Assembly: GCF_000661955.1 (NCBI RefSeq)
Contig: NZ_CP007597.1
Coordinates: 248,001 to 312,000, forward strand
Reading direction: 5' to 3'
Length of the DNA: 64,000 nucleotides
DNA from: Stenotrophomonas rhizophila
GTDB taxonomy: Bacteria; Pseudomonadota; Gammaproteobacteria; Xanthomonadales; Xanthomonadaceae
The notes below the pieces were generated by a model. The model did not search any database. It saw only the letters and a program-made list of their open reading frames with translations, and was not told the DNA's origin. Positions 17,501 through 26,809 of the stretch are shown here, piece by piece (the first letter of the stretch is position 1; the number at the start of each line of letters is the position of its first letter). Made by a program: the position numbers and the translations under genes.

Positions 17501-18448
17501 ATGCGACGACAGTTCGCCGCCGTCGCATTCCACGGTGCCATGAAGGCGCTTGTCTTCCTGCATCTTTCGACATTGGCGGTTGGGGTCGCTTCTGCGGAAG
17601 GGAATCCGCCCGAATTCTCACAAAGAATCGAGGCGATGGCGTCTGCTGAGCAGCAAATGACCTCACTCGAGAGGCGCGATCGTCTGGTGCGTCTGTATAG
17701 GGCGGAGTTCCCGGCACCTGTCAGTACCACCGATCCACAGGCACTTTCAGCGCGACTGGATGCTGCGATCTCCACTGTCTTCTACTCGAAGGACCCTGGC
17801 GTCGCGCGAGAGTTGGCCATGGTCTATCGGGCATTGACCGCGCTTGGCGGTGCCAGGGAGGGTGACTTTGATCAAGTGATCCGTTCAATGATCAAGGCAC
17901 GAGAATTCGAGTGGGCGAACATCCTGCTGGCAGAGGCCGGGCGCCCATCGCTCCCTTCGGTGGATGTCGGCGCGTTGGCCGGCAAGGGTGCAGTGCGTAG
18001 GGTAATGGTGACAGGCAACAACCATATCTCCGTGGAGCCGGCTGACGAAGCCCGGCTCAGGGATGGCATTGTCGTAGTGAGCAATCCTGTATGTGGGTTT
18101 TCGAATGCGGCAGGCGCGGCCATTTCCATGGACTCACGCCTTGCCGACGGCTTCAAGGATGCGTTGTGGCTGGTGCCTCCCGAAGGTGACCTTCGCGTTC
18201 GCGAGGTGGAGAGCTGGAACCGACGTCATCCGTCTCAGCGTATGGTTCTGACATATGACTGGCTTGACTGGCCAGAGATCGATGACTGGTCGACACCGGT
18301 GTTCTATTTCTTTGCGGGTGGCCGGCTTGTCGAGAAGGTCACTGGTTGGCCACTGGACGGGAGTCGGGCATCGCGCCTTCATGGCGCCGTGGAGCGGTGG
18401 AGGAAGGCGAAGGAACTACAGAGCGTTCCGACTCCAGAAGGCTTCTGA
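17501..18448 (+). CDS. Secreted thioredoxin-fold protein with a CGFS active-site-like motif
   Basis: A protein of about 315 residues with an N-terminal signal peptide (basic RR, hydrophobic ALVFLHLSTLAVGVASA, probable cleavage before EGNPP). After a helical N-terminal half, the C-terminal 120 residues look thioredoxin-like: strand GIVVVSNPV followed by CGFS at about 198-201, then WSTPVFYFFAGGRLVEKVTG, where Thr-Pro supplies the expected cis-proline. A single cysteine in CGFS is the monothiol glutaredoxin signature, but such proteins are normally cytosolic, so the resemblance may be convergent. Starts at 17495 (GTG) and 17540 (ATG) also preserve a signal peptide. Neighbours do not indicate a role. 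Confidence 0.6.
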   Translation: MRRQFAAVAFHGAMKALVFLHLSTLAVGVASAEGNPPEFSQRIEAMASAEQQMTSLERRDRLVRLYRAEFPAPVSTTDPQALSARLDAAISTVFYSKDPGVARELAMVYRALTALGGAREGDFDQVIRSMIKAREFEWANILLAEAGRPSLPSVDVGALAGKGAVRRVMVTGNNHISVEPADEARLRDGIVVVSNPVCGFSNAAGAAISMDSRLADGFKDALWLVPPEGDLRVREVESWNRRHPSQRMVLTYDWLDWPEIDDWSTPVFYFFAGGRLVEKVTGWPLDGSRASRLHGAVERWRKAKELQSVPTPEGF

Positions 18449-18527
18449 GGCGACGCGCGCGGGCGCGGGCGTTCATGCGCTGCCGCTAGACTGGAGATCC
18501 CCCTGCGCCGCCCGAACATTGAATCTG

Positions 18528-19367
18528 ATGGATATGCCGCACCACCCCAGCCCGGTCCACCTCATCGCCATCGACATGGATGGCACCCTGCTCAACCCCG
18601 CCCACAAGCTCACGCCGCGGGTGAAGCAGGCCATTGCCGCGGCCCGCGCGCAGGGCGTGCGGGTGGTGCTGGCCAGCGGCCGACCGGTGTCCGGGCTGGC
18701 GCCGTTCCTGGCTGAGCTGGGCATCGAGGGCGATGCGGAATTCTGCATCGCCTGCAATGGCGCGGTGGTGGAGAACCTCGGCAGCGGCCAGCGCGTGGTC
18801 GAGTATCCGCTGAGCTTCGAGGACTTCCTGTTCTGCGAACGCATCTCACGCGATCTGGGCATCCACTTCCAGGCGCTGGATGGCCGGCGCATGTACACGC
18901 CCAATCAGGACATCAGCATCTACACGGTGGCCGATTCGCACCTTTCGCACGTGCCGTTGTCGTACCGGCGGGTGGAGGACATGGACCCGGCAATGCAGTT
19001 CATCAAGCTGATGATGATCGACGAGCCGCACGTGCTGGACGCGGCGATTGCACGCCTGCCATCGGAACTGACCGACCGTTTCGCGGTGCTCAAGAGTGCG
19101 CCGTTCTTCCTGGAGGTGTTCGACCACCGGGCGGGCAAGGGGCCGAGCCTGCAGAAGCTGGCCGCGCACCTGGGTGTGGACGCGGCCAACGTGATGGCAC
19201 TCGGCGATCAGGAGAACGACCTGACCATGCTGCAGTTCGCCGGGACCAGCGTGGCGATGGGCAACGCCATCGAGGCGGTGAAACAGACGGCGCGCTTCGA
19301 AACCGCGACCAACGCCGAGGATGGCGTGGCGCTGGCGATCGAGCGGTTTGTGCTGCAAACGGCCTGA
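18528..19367 (+). CDS. HAD-family Cof-type sugar phosphatase (YidA-like)
   Basis: A 279-residue cytosolic phosphatase of the haloacid dehalogenase superfamily, Cof subfamily. HAD motif I is IDMDGTLL near residue 15, motif II includes LASGRP, and motif IV is ALGDQENDLTML near 225, with the C2B cap between about 85 and 195. This order matches E. coli YidA, which dephosphorylates sugar phosphates. Length is typical. The ATG at 18528 follows ATTGAATCTG, which is not a strong ribosome-binding site; a second ATG at 18534 is possible. It is transcribed alone and converges on ubiK. Confidence 0.88.
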   Translation: MDMPHHPSPVHLIAIDMDGTLLNPAHKLTPRVKQAIAAARAQGVRVVLASGRPVSGLAPFLAELGIEGDAEFCIACNGAVVENLGSGQRVVEYPLSFEDFLFCERISRDLGIHFQALDGRRMYTPNQDISIYTVADSHLSHVPLSYRRVEDMDPAMQFIKLMMIDEPHVLDAAIARLPSELTDRFAVLKSAPFFLEVFDHRAGKGPSLQKLAAHLGVDAANVMALGDQENDLTMLQFAGTSVAMGNAIEAVKQTARFETATNAEDGVALAIERFVLQTA

Positions 19368-19379
19368 TGCGGGCCGGGC

Positions 19380-19640
19380 TCAGCCTGCCGACGTATCGCT
19401 GCCGCGCGCTTCCAGCTCGGCCACGGTCTTCTCCAGCGCCTCGAGCTTCTCGCGGGTCTTGAGCAGCACCGCGCGCTGTACGTCGAATTCTTCGCGGGTG
19501 ACCAAGTCCAGTTTGCCCAGCCCGGCCTGCAGCGCGGTCTTGAAGGTGGCCTGCAGTTCCTCGCGCGACTGGCGCAGGCCCGGCGGGACCATGTCGCTCA
19601 GGCGACGGGCCAGGTCATCAAGGTGGTTGAGGTCGATCAT
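19380..19640 (-). CDS. ubiK: UbiK/YqiC accessory factor for ubiquinone biosynthesis
   Basis: An 86-residue protein of the BMFP/YqiC family. The N-terminal helix reads MIDLNHLDDLARRLSD, the middle has the MVPPGLRQSREELQATFK signature, and the C-terminal half is a coiled coil with heptads (FDVQRAVLLKTREKLEALEK). UbiK binds UbiJ and membrane lipid and helps aerobic ubiquinone synthesis. Length and pattern match the family. The gene stands in reverse orientation, 126 bp from the divergently transcribed PII gene. In xanthomonads a PII gene is often found near ubiK. Confidence 0.9.
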   Translation of the reverse strand: MIDLNHLDDLARRLSDMVPPGLRQSREELQATFKTALQAGLGKLDLVTREEFDVQRAVLLKTREKLEALEKTVAELEARGSDTSAG

Positions 19641-19673
19641 GCTACTGCTCCGCAGGGTATACGCTAAGGATAG

Positions 19674-20105
<432 letters not shown>

Positions 20106-20113
20106 GTTGGTTT

Positions 20114-20135
20114 GCCGGGCATAGCCCGGCACTAC
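20114..20135 (-). repeat. Single GTAG-type REP (SMAG-like)
   Basis: Read on the reverse strand it starts GTAG and forms the palindrome TGCCGGGC-TA-TGCCCGGCA-like stem. It lies just downstream of the PII gene, which is the usual intergenic placement. Confidence 0.7.
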
Positions 20136-20215
20136 GTTATGTTGCGCTGTAGGCGGGTCGGGTCGGGTTGGCATGGCCGGGCAGCGCGCCCGGCCGGCGG
20201 GGAACAGCGGCCGGG

Positions 20216-20872
20216 TTATGCGTGGCCCTTGAACCAGCGGTAGAAGCGCTTCCAGCCCACGCGCAGGCTGGCCACCCAGCGCGGGTCGGCCACCAGCGCG
20301 GCCTGCGACGGCGTGGGCGTCAGGCCGGTCAGGCGCTGGCGCATCTTCAGCAGGTTCTTCATGTCGCTGCGGCGCAGCTGGCGCGACACCGGGTGCACCG
20401 GCAGCCAGCGCGGGCTGCGCCAGGCCGAGGTGAAGTCCACCAGCACCGGTACCCCGCCGCTGACCATCACGTTGGTGCCGTGCAGATCGTTGTGGGTGAT
20501 GCCGGCCGCATGCAGGCGGGTGAGGGCGTACTGCAGCTGCTCGAACACCTCCACGCCCACCGACTGGGCCGCGCTCAGGGTCTGGCCGGGAATGAACTCC
20601 ATGCCCAGCGCCAGCCCGCCGATGGTGCCCAGCAGGGCCGGGGCATGCTTCCAGCCACTCAGGCGCTGCAGGATGCGGGCCTCGCGGCGCACCAGCAGGC
20701 GCGCCACCGGCGACAGCGGCGTGCCGCGGTAACGGGTGTAGTCCTTCACCACGGCCTGCTGGCCGTTGAGGCAGGTGCGGTAGACGTCCGGTTCAAGCAG
20801 GCGTTCGCCGCGCTTGAGCAGCTCGGCCGGGGCGGTGTCGGTGCCGACACACGAAGCAACAGGAGTATTCAT
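20216..20872 (-). CDS. RIO/LPS-kinase-like phosphotransferase
   Basis: A 218-residue kinase-fold protein resembling the lipopolysaccharide core kinases (WaaP/KdkA group). A Lys in QAVVKDYTRYRG and a Glu in RREARIL form the ATP-binding pair. The catalytic loop is HNDLHGTNV near residue 128, and the metal-binding DFG equivalent is VLVDFTSAW near 146. Such enzymes phosphorylate sugars of the LPS inner core or lipid A. The start at 20872 (MNTPVASC) is preferred over the longer frame from 20905. The upstream DNA (20900-21080) is AT-rich and should hold the promoter. LpxO is encoded nearby, consistent with an envelope role. Confidence 0.75.
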   Translation of the reverse strand: MNTPVASCVGTDTAPAELLKRGERLLEPDVYRTCLNGQQAVVKDYTRYRGTPLSPVARLLVRREARILQRLSGWKHAPALLGTIGGLALGMEFIPGQTLSAAQSVGVEVFEQLQYALTRLHAAGITHNDLHGTNVMVSGGVPVLVDFTSAWRSPRWLPVHPVSRQLRRSDMKNLLKMRQRLTGLTPTPSQAALVADPRWVASLRVGWKRFYRWFKGHA

Positions 20873-21083
20873 GGCGTTCTTTGGGCGACCCGGTGGTCGG
20901 CGCAAAGCGTCAGGCGTACCGGTGCTGCTACTGGGGAGGGGTGGGTATCAAGATTTCGTTAATTTTAATACTCACCAGTACACCAATCCAGAGAATGTCG
21001 GAGAAATGTCGTAGCCGGGGGTGGAACAGTTCGTCACGCAGAATCGGACAATTCTGTATCACTCGCTAGAATTTCGTTCTCGA

Positions 21084-22037
21084 TCAAGTGCTTGCGGGAA
21101 CGTCCGACCGGGCAATGCGTTCAAGGAACGCCAGCAGTGCGTGGCGCAGCTGGTCAACGCCGGGGGACTCGATCGGGAAATGACCGCACTGGTCCAGCAG
21201 CACCCGCTCGCGGGGCGTGGCCAGCCGGTCGAAGAAGCGGTCGCTGATCGCCACGGGTGTCCAGGCATCGCAGGCCGGGTGGACCATGAGCACCGGGCAG
21301 CGGTCGAACTGCTCCGGCTCCACGGCGGGGGCGGTGTCGAAGAGGGACGCGAGCAGGCCCAGCGGGACCCGGTTGCCGCCGCCGAGCGGGTCGCGGCAGA
21401 CCAGCGCGGTCAGGGCGGGATCGCGTGACATACGGTCCATGTGGGTGAACCAGCGCACCGGCAGGCGCAGCCCACGGGTCAGCCGGCTCAACGGGCGCAG
21501 GGCCGGCAGCAGGGCGCGCATCCAGGGGCGGCGCACCAGCGCGGCCTGCACCTGCGGGTCGCGCGGGTCGGCCAGGGTGGTCACGGCCAAGCCGCGCACC
21601 CAAGGCGATTCGGCAGCTACGAGGTAGGCCAGGTAGCCACCGATGCTGGCACCCAGCAGCACGATGGGACGCGGTCGCCGCGCATGCTCGGCTTCGATCA
21701 ACGCCAGCAACGCGCGTTTCCACGCGGCGTAGTCCACCTGCGTCCACGCCCCGCCGCTGAGCCCGTAGCCGGGCAGGTCCGGCGCCAGCACCTCGTACCT
21801 GCCCACCGCCAGGCGCTGGGCCAGCGGCGCGAACATCCGCCCGTAGCCGCCGGCACCGTGCACCAGGATGACGGTGAGCCCGGCGTCGGGCGGGCCGTGG
21901 CGATCCAGGTGCAGCGGGCCGTCCGGGCCGTCGATCCGGCACATGCGGGGTGCCTGCACGCCGGCCACGGGGTCGAAAAAGCCTTGGTAGGCCTCGCTGA
22001 GGGGCGGGTAGGCGGCGGTGACGGGGTGGCGGTGCAT
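21084..22037 (-). CDS. Alpha/beta-fold hydrolase
   Basis: A 317-residue serine hydrolase. The oxyanion region is VILVHGAGGYGRMF near 58, the nucleophile elbow is LGASIGGYLA near 130, an acidic strand (LMVHPACDAWTP) supplies the Asp, and the catalytic His is in LDQCGHFPIE near 293. This is the normal order for the family. No signal peptide is visible, so it is probably cytosolic. The substrate is unknown. It is divergent from lpxO, with about 216 bp between the starts. Confidence 0.83.
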   Translation of the reverse strand: MHRHPVTAAYPPLSEAYQGFFDPVAGVQAPRMCRIDGPDGPLHLDRHGPPDAGLTVILVHGAGGYGRMFAPLAQRLAVGRYEVLAPDLPGYGLSGGAWTQVDYAAWKRALLALIEAEHARRPRPIVLLGASIGGYLAYLVAAESPWVRGLAVTTLADPRDPQVQAALVRRPWMRALLPALRPLSRLTRGLRLPVRWFTHMDRMSRDPALTALVCRDPLGGGNRVPLGLLASLFDTAPAVEPEQFDRCPVLMVHPACDAWTPVAISDRFFDRLATPRERVLLDQCGHFPIESPGVDQLRHALLAFLERIARSDVPAST

Positions 22038-22253
22038 CGGGGTAGTCTAGGCCGCGCGTTCAGGCACGGCGCGCTGAACGTGTCCCACCGCCCGCTTGAC
22101 CCCGGCGCACCCGGTGCCGACCATACGCTGTTGATCGCGACATGGGCGGCCGCCCCTCTCTGGCACGTCCCCGCCCCCTGACGCCTTACCGGTGCCGGTT
22201 TCTGCCGTGCATCGCCCCCACGTTTCGGTTCCGGCCCTGCCGGAGGAAGACTG

Positions 22254-23159
22254 ATGACCAAGATCGTGCTGGCAGCGCTGTTCATCGCCTGCGTGCTGTA
22301 TATCCATTTCCGCGGCAAGGTGCGCGCGCGCTGGTCGCGGCAGCTGCTGGACCACTCCAGCTTCATGGCCCCCATCAACGTGATCATGTACATGTTCTCG
22401 AAGGTGCCGACCACGCCGTTCCTGGACCCGGGCAAGGAATTCCCGCAGCTGGAACCGTTGCGCCAGAACTGGCAGATGATCCGCGACGAGGCGCTGGCGC
22501 TGCGCGATGCGGACAAGATCGCCGCGTCCAGCACGTTCAACGATGCCGGCTTCAATTCGTTCTTCCGCCGCGGCTGGAAGCGCTTCTACCTGAAGTGGTA
22601 CGGCCCGTCGCACCCGTCGGCCAAGACGCTGTGCCCGAAGACCACCGCGCTGCTGGAATCGCTGCCGGACGTGCGCGCGGCGATGTTCGCCCAGTTGCCC
22701 TCGGGCAGCGAGCTGCGCCCGCACCGCGACCCGTTCGCCGGTTCGCTGCGCCTGCACCTGGGCCTGACCACGCCCAACGACGATGGCTGCTACATCGTGG
22801 TGGATGGCATCAAGAAGAGCTGGCGCGATGGCGAGTGGATGATGTTCGATGAGACCTACATCCACCACGCGCACAACGAGACGCCCGATGACCGGGTGAT
22901 CCTGTTCTGCGACATCGCCCGCCCGCTGCGCTTCGGCCTGCCGGGCCTGTTCAATCGCGCGGTGGCATCCACGCTGCTGGCCGGTGGCGCCTCGCCGAAC
23001 CTGCCGGGCGACCCCACCGGTGGGGTCAACAAGGCATTTGGCGGGGTGTATAAGGTGCGGCTGAAGGCCAAGGCGCTGCGCGAGCGCAGCGTGGTGGCCT
23101 ACCAGGTGATCAAGTGGGGCCTGGTGCTGGCCGTGATTGCCGGGATCTGGGCGATCTGA
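22254..23159 (+). CDS. lpxO: LpxO-like lipid A 2-hydroxylase (Fe(II)/2-oxoglutarate dioxygenase)
   Basis: A 301-residue membrane-anchored dioxygenase of the aspartyl/asparaginyl beta-hydroxylase family. An N-terminal anchor (IVLAALFIACVLYI) precedes the catalytic domain. The iron ligands appear as HRD in LRPHRDPFAG near 161-163 and a distal His in DETYIHHAHN near 205; a further basic residue in DDRVILF may bind 2-oxoglutarate. LpxO adds a 2-hydroxyl to a secondary acyl chain of lipid A, on the inner membrane's cytosolic face. A second hydrophobic segment closes the C-terminus. A terminator hairpin follows at 23209. Confidence 0.82.
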   Translation: MTKIVLAALFIACVLYIHFRGKVRARWSRQLLDHSSFMAPINVIMYMFSKVPTTPFLDPGKEFPQLEPLRQNWQMIRDEALALRDADKIAASSTFNDAGFNSFFRRGWKRFYLKWYGPSHPSAKTLCPKTTALLESLPDVRAAMFAQLPSGSELRPHRDPFAGSLRLHLGLTTPNDDGCYIVVDGIKKSWRDGEWMMFDETYIHHAHNETPDDRVILFCDIARPLRFGLPGLFNRAVASTLLAGGASPNLPGDPTGGVNKAFGGVYKVRLKAKALRERSVVAYQVIKWGLVLAVIAGIWAI

Positions 23160-23177
23160 GGCCGGCGGTTCATGGGG

Positions 23178-23201
23178 TTGCCGGCCAGCGGCCGGCACTA
23201 C
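23178..23201 (-). repeat. GTAG-type REP after lpxO
   Basis: On the reverse strand it begins GTAG and forms the stem GTGCCGGCC...GGCCGGCA. It lies between lpxO and the terminator. Confidence 0.65.
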
Positions 23202-23208
23202 CGGGTAC

Positions 23209-23242
23209 AAAAAACCCGCGCTGTTGCCAGCGCGGGTTTTTT
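23209..23242. terminator. Rho-independent terminator (bidirectional)
   Basis: A perfect stem CCCGCGCTG/CAGCGCGGG with loop TTGC is flanked by AAAAAA on the left and TTTTTT on the right. It can therefore stop transcripts from both directions and ends the lpxO transcript. Confidence 0.88.
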
Positions 23243-23272
23243 GTTTGTCCGCATGCATCGCGGTTTCAGGGC

Positions 23273-23370
23273 GCACCGACCAACGGTCGGTGCCTACCCC
23301 TTCATTGCCGGGGCCGGCCGATCAACACCGGGGCCGAAGGCGACCGGTAGAGCCGACCGTTGGTCGGCTG
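23273..23370. repeat. Pair of GTAG-type REPs before speE
   Basis: The elements are GCACCGACCAACGGTCGGTG with its CTAC end (23273-23297), and GTAGAGCCGACCGTTGGTC on the plus strand (23347-23370). They face each other across about 50 bp. Confidence 0.75.
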
Positions 23371-23413
23371 GCCGCGCGCAGCGCGGCAACGATCGACACC
23401 GGCGCTTACCGCA

Positions 23414-24268
23414 TCAGCCCTTCAGGGCCGCCGCCACGAACGGCGGGGTCACCAGCACGCCGGTGTGCAGCGCGGCGGTGTAGTACAGCGTATCGAACGA
23501 CTTGGCGGCCGCATCGGCCTGGCGGAAGTCGAAGCTGCTCTCGCCCTTGCGGGCCAGGGTCACGCTCCACCAGCCGGTCGGGTAGCACGGCTGCGGGAAC
23601 GGCAGGGTCTTGAACGAGCCGAAGCCCGCCTTGCCCATCTCGGTGCGCATTTCGTTGATCAGGTCCAGCTGCATCAGCGGCGATTCGGACTGCTGCACCA
23701 GGATGCCGTCGTCCTTCAGGGCCTTGAAGCAGCTCTCGTAGAAGGCCTTGTTGAACAGGCCTTCGCCCGGGCCCACCGGGTCGGTGGAGTCCACGATCAC
23801 CACGTCCACGCTGCCGGCCGGGCAGTTGGCCATGTAGGCCACGCCGTCATCGAACATCAGCTCGGCGCGCGGGTCGTCGTTGGAATCGCACAGTTCCGGG
23901 AAGTGCTTGCGGGCCATCACGGTGACCTGCTCGTCGATGTCGCACTGGGTCACGCTCTCCACGCCCGGGTGCTTGAGCACTTCGCGCAGGGTGCCGCAGT
24001 CGCCGCCGCCGATGATCACCACGCGCTTGGGCGCGGCGTGGGTGAACAGCACCGGGTGGCTGATCATCTCGTGATAGAAGAAGTTGTCCTTGCTGGTCAG
24101 CATGATGGCGCCATCGATGGTCATCAGGTTGCCCCAGTCGGTGGTCGCGAAGATCTCGATCTTCTGGAACGGCGACTGCACTTCGTCCAGCTTGCCGGTC
24201 AGGCGGTAGCCGATGGCCGAGCCGGTGCGCTCGAAATGCTCGATGTACCAGTTGTTGTTGTCAGTCAT
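23414..24268 (-). CDS. speE: Spermidine synthase
   Basis: A 284-residue aminopropyltransferase that makes spermidine from putrescine and decarboxylated SAM in the cytosol. Key segments are YHEMISHPVLFTH, the glycine-rich SAM motif IGGGDCGTLREVLKH near 83-97, DEQVTVMARKHFPEL, and the catalytic loop VIVDSTDPVGPGEGLF near 155. The C-terminal segment includes FPQPCYPTGWWS. The start MTDNNNWYIEHFER is clear. It is transcribed divergently from speA (arginine decarboxylase), so the two polyamine genes share one control region at 24269-24459. Confidence 0.93.
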   Translation of the reverse strand: MTDNNNWYIEHFERTGSAIGYRLTGKLDEVQSPFQKIEIFATTDWGNLMTIDGAIMLTSKDNFFYHEMISHPVLFTHAAPKRVVIIGGGDCGTLREVLKHPGVESVTQCDIDEQVTVMARKHFPELCDSNDDPRAELMFDDGVAYMANCPAGSVDVVIVDSTDPVGPGEGLFNKAFYESCFKALKDDGILVQQSESPLMQLDLINEMRTEMGKAGFGSFKTLPFPQPCYPTGWWSVTLARKGESSFDFRQADAAAKSFDTLYYTAALHTGVLVTPPFVAAALKG

Positions 24269-24388
24269 GGAATAGCAGTCCTGTTCGGAAGGGTATTGGA
24301 GCCGGGCTGGCGGCGGTGCCGCGTGGCGCAAGCCACGTCCGGACGGGTTGCCCGTTCAGGTTTGAAGCCTGAGCACGGGCGCGGGCGC

Positions 24389-24428
24389 GCATGATAACGG
24401 AGCTGTCGCCACATAGGCGTTATCATGC
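24389..24428. promoter_or_regulatory. Symmetric divergent promoter/operator between speE and speA
   Basis: GCATGATAACG (24389-24399) and its exact reverse complement CGTTATCATGC (24418-24428) are 18 bp apart. Each arm carries TATCAT reading outward, a good -10 hexamer: rightward for speA (ATG at 24460) and leftward for speE (ATG at 24268). The same symmetry could be an operator. The -35 boxes are not obvious. Confidence 0.5.
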
Positions 24429-24459
24429 ACCCCCTTTTTTACCAACCAGGCCCACTGAA

Positions 24460-26349
24460 ATGACCGATTGGTCCCTCGACCAAGCCCGCAAGACCTACTC
24501 GATTCCGCATTGGGCGGATGGCTACTTCGACGTGGATCAGGCAGGACACATGGTGGTGAGACCGACTGGCCAGGACGGCCCGGTGGTGTCCTTGCCCAAG
24601 ATCGTGGACGCCGCCCGCGAGGCCGGTGCCAAGCTGCCGCTGCTGGTGCGCTTCCCGGACATCCTGGGCCAGCGCCTGGGCAAGCTGCAGGCCGCGTTCG
24701 CGCAGGCCCAGGCCGACTGGGAGTACCCAGGTGGCTACACCGCCGTGTACCCGATCAAGGTCAACCAGCACCGTGGCGTGGCCGGCACCCTGGCCAGCCA
24801 CCATGGCGAGGGCTTCGGCCTGGAAGCGGGCAGCAAGCCCGAGCTGATGGCCGTGCTGGCGCTGTCGCGCCCGGGCGGGCTGATTGTCTGCAATGGCTAC
24901 AAGGACCGCGAGTACATCCGCCTGGCCCTGATCGGCCGCAAGCTGGGCCTGCAGACCTTCATCGTGATCGAGAAGCCGTCCGAGCTGAAGCTGGTGCTGG
25001 AGGAATCCAAGGCGCTGGATGTGAAGCCGGGCCTGGGCGTGCGCATGCGCCTGGCCTCGCTGGGCGCGGGCAAGTGGCAGAACAGTGGCGGCGACAAGGC
25101 CAAGTTCGGCCTGTCCCCGCGCCAGCTGCTGGACCTGTGGAAGTCGCTGCGCGACACCGAGTACGCCGACTGCCTGAGCCTGCTGCATTTCCACATGGGC
25201 TCGCAGATCTCCAACGTGCGCGACATCGCCAACGGCATGCGCGAAGCCACCCGCTACTTCGTGGAACTGTCGCGCCTGGGTGCGAAGATCACCCACGTGG
25301 ACGTGGGCGGCGGCCTGGGCGTGGATTACGAAGGCACCCGCTCGCGCAGCTTCTGCTCGATCAACTATGGGCTCAATTCGTACGCCAGCAACATCGTGCA
25401 GCCGCTGGCCAATGCCTGCGAAGAACACGGCCTGACCCCGCCGCGGATCGTCACCGAGTGCGGCCGCGCCATGACCGCGCACCACGCGGTGCTGATTGCC
25501 AACGTGTCCGAAGTGGAAGAGGCGCAGGAAGGCCGCGTGCCGGACCAGCACGACGACGAACCGGCGGCGATCCGCCACCTGCGCGAGATCCACGCCGAGC
25601 TGGACGAGCGCCCGGCGGTGGAGCTGTTCCAGGAAGCCCAGCACTTCCATGCCGAAGGCCTGTCCAGCTATGCGCTGGGCCAGATCGACCTGCCGCAGCG
25701 GGCGCGCATCGATGACCTGTTCTACGCCATCGCCCATGCGGTGCGTGCGCGCCTGAGCTACGACGAGAAGAGCCATCGCCCGGCGCTGGACGAGTTGAAC
25801 GAGCGCCTGGTGGACAAGTATTTCGTCAATTTCAGCGTGTTCGAGTCGATTCCCGATGCGTGGGCGATCGACCAGGTGTTCCCGATCGTGCCGATCGAGC
25901 GCCTGAACGAGGCGCCGCAGCGCCGCGGCATCATCGCCGACATGACCTGCGATTCCGATGGCATGGTCAAGACCTACGTCGAGAACGAGAGCCTGGACAG
26001 CTCGCTGCCGCTGCACGCGCTGAACCCGGGCGAGAGCTACCGCATCGCCTTCTTCATGGTCGGCGCGTACCAGGAAATCCTGGGCGACATCCACAACCTG
26101 TTCGGTGACACCGACGCGGTGGAAGTGCTGGCCGATGCCGATGGCTACGCGATCACCCAGCAGCGCCGCGGCGACACCACCGACGTGATGCTGGACTACG
26201 TGGGCTACAGCCTGGCCGATCTGCGTGCCAGCTATGCCGAACGCGTGGCGGCAGCGAAGCTGTCGCCGGAGCGCGCGCAGGAGCTGTCCGACGCGCTGGA
26301 AGCGGGCCTGACCGGGTACACCTACCTGTCCGACGAGCCGCTGGCCTGA
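24460..26349 (+). CDS. speA: Biosynthetic arginine decarboxylase
   Basis: A 629-residue PLP enzyme that converts arginine to agmatine, the first step of the agmatine route to putrescine. The alanine-racemase-fold PLP domain contains the Schiff-base lysine in AVYPIKVNQ (Lys100), the glycine-rich HVDVGGGLGVDYEGT near 285, and the C-terminal substrate loop MTCDSDG near 500. Length is typical of the SpeA family. Divergent from speE, it shares a symmetric promoter region. The ATG at 24460 was chosen over an upstream frame in the control region. Confidence 0.95.
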   Translation: MTDWSLDQARKTYSIPHWADGYFDVDQAGHMVVRPTGQDGPVVSLPKIVDAAREAGAKLPLLVRFPDILGQRLGKLQAAFAQAQADWEYPGGYTAVYPIKVNQHRGVAGTLASHHGEGFGLEAGSKPELMAVLALSRPGGLIVCNGYKDREYIRLALIGRKLGLQTFIVIEKPSELKLVLEESKALDVKPGLGVRMRLASLGAGKWQNSGGDKAKFGLSPRQLLDLWKSLRDTEYADCLSLLHFHMGSQISNVRDIANGMREATRYFVELSRLGAKITHVDVGGGLGVDYEGTRSRSFCSINYGLNSYASNIVQPLANACEEHGLTPPRIVTECGRAMTAHHAVLIANVSEVEEAQEGRVPDQHDDEPAAIRHLREIHAELDERPAVELFQEAQHFHAEGLSSYALGQIDLPQRARIDDLFYAIAHAVRARLSYDEKSHRPALDELNERLVDKYFVNFSVFESIPDAWAIDQVFPIVPIERLNEAPQRRGIIADMTCDSDGMVKTYVENESLDSSLPLHALNPGESYRIAFFMVGAYQEILGDIHNLFGDTDAVEVLADADGYAITQQRRGDTTDVMLDYVGYSLADLRASYAERVAAAKLSPERAQELSDALEAGLTGYTYLSDEPLA

Positions 26350-26364
26350 GCCAGCGGCACCCGC

Positions 26365-26445
26365 GTAGCGCCGGGCTCTGCCCGGCTGCTTGCTGCGCCG
26401 CGCTTCCCGTTGCCGGGCATACCGCCGGGCAGAGCCCGGCGCTAC
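26365..26445. repeat. Inverted pair of GTAG-type REPs after speA
   Basis: GTAGCGCCGGGCTCTGCCCGG (26365-26386) is followed by its reverse-complement relative GCCGGGCAGAGCCCGGCGC plus CTAC (26424-26445). Either element folds alone and the two can also pair with each other, so this may act as the speA 3' structure. Confidence 0.8.
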
Positions 26446-26485
26446 GTAGCGGCTTGGTTTCCTTTTTCAACACGGCAGCCGGCTC

Positions 26486-26809
26486 ATGAGCGCACGCGCG
26501 ATCTTCCATCTGTTCCTGCATGCCGCCGTGCCGGCGTTGCTGGCGTGGATGTTCTGGCGCAAGCGTTTCTTGTCGGCGTGGGCGCTGCTGTTGCTGGGCT
26601 GGATCATCGACCTGGACCACCTGCTGGCCGACCCGATCTACGCCCCGAACCGCTGCAGCATCGGCTTCCATCCGTTGCACACCGCGCCGGCGATTGCGGT
26701 GTATGCGGGCCTGTGCGTGCCGAAGAAAACACGGTTGTTCGGCATCGGCCTGATCATCCACATCGTGCTGGACGCCATCGATTGCTGGTGGATGCACCAC
26801 TCCCGGTAG
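26486..26809 (+). CDS. DUF6122-like small membrane protein
   Basis: A 107-residue inner-membrane protein with about three hydrophobic helices. Conserved-looking histidines and acidic residues (IFHLFLHAAVPA, DLDHLLADPIY, GFHPLHTAP, IIHIVLDAIDCWWMHH) recall a YdjM/metal-dependent hydrolase-like arrangement, and the pattern resembles DUF6122. Function is unknown. The TAG stop (26807-26809) is the TAG of a GTAG-type REP that starts at 26806, so the repeat supplies the gene's end. Confidence 0.7.
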   Translation: MSARAIFHLFLHAAVPALLAWMFWRKRFLSAWALLLLGWIIDLDHLLADPIYAPNRCSIGFHPLHTAPAIAVYAGLCVPKKTRLFGIGLIIHIVLDAIDCWWMHHSR

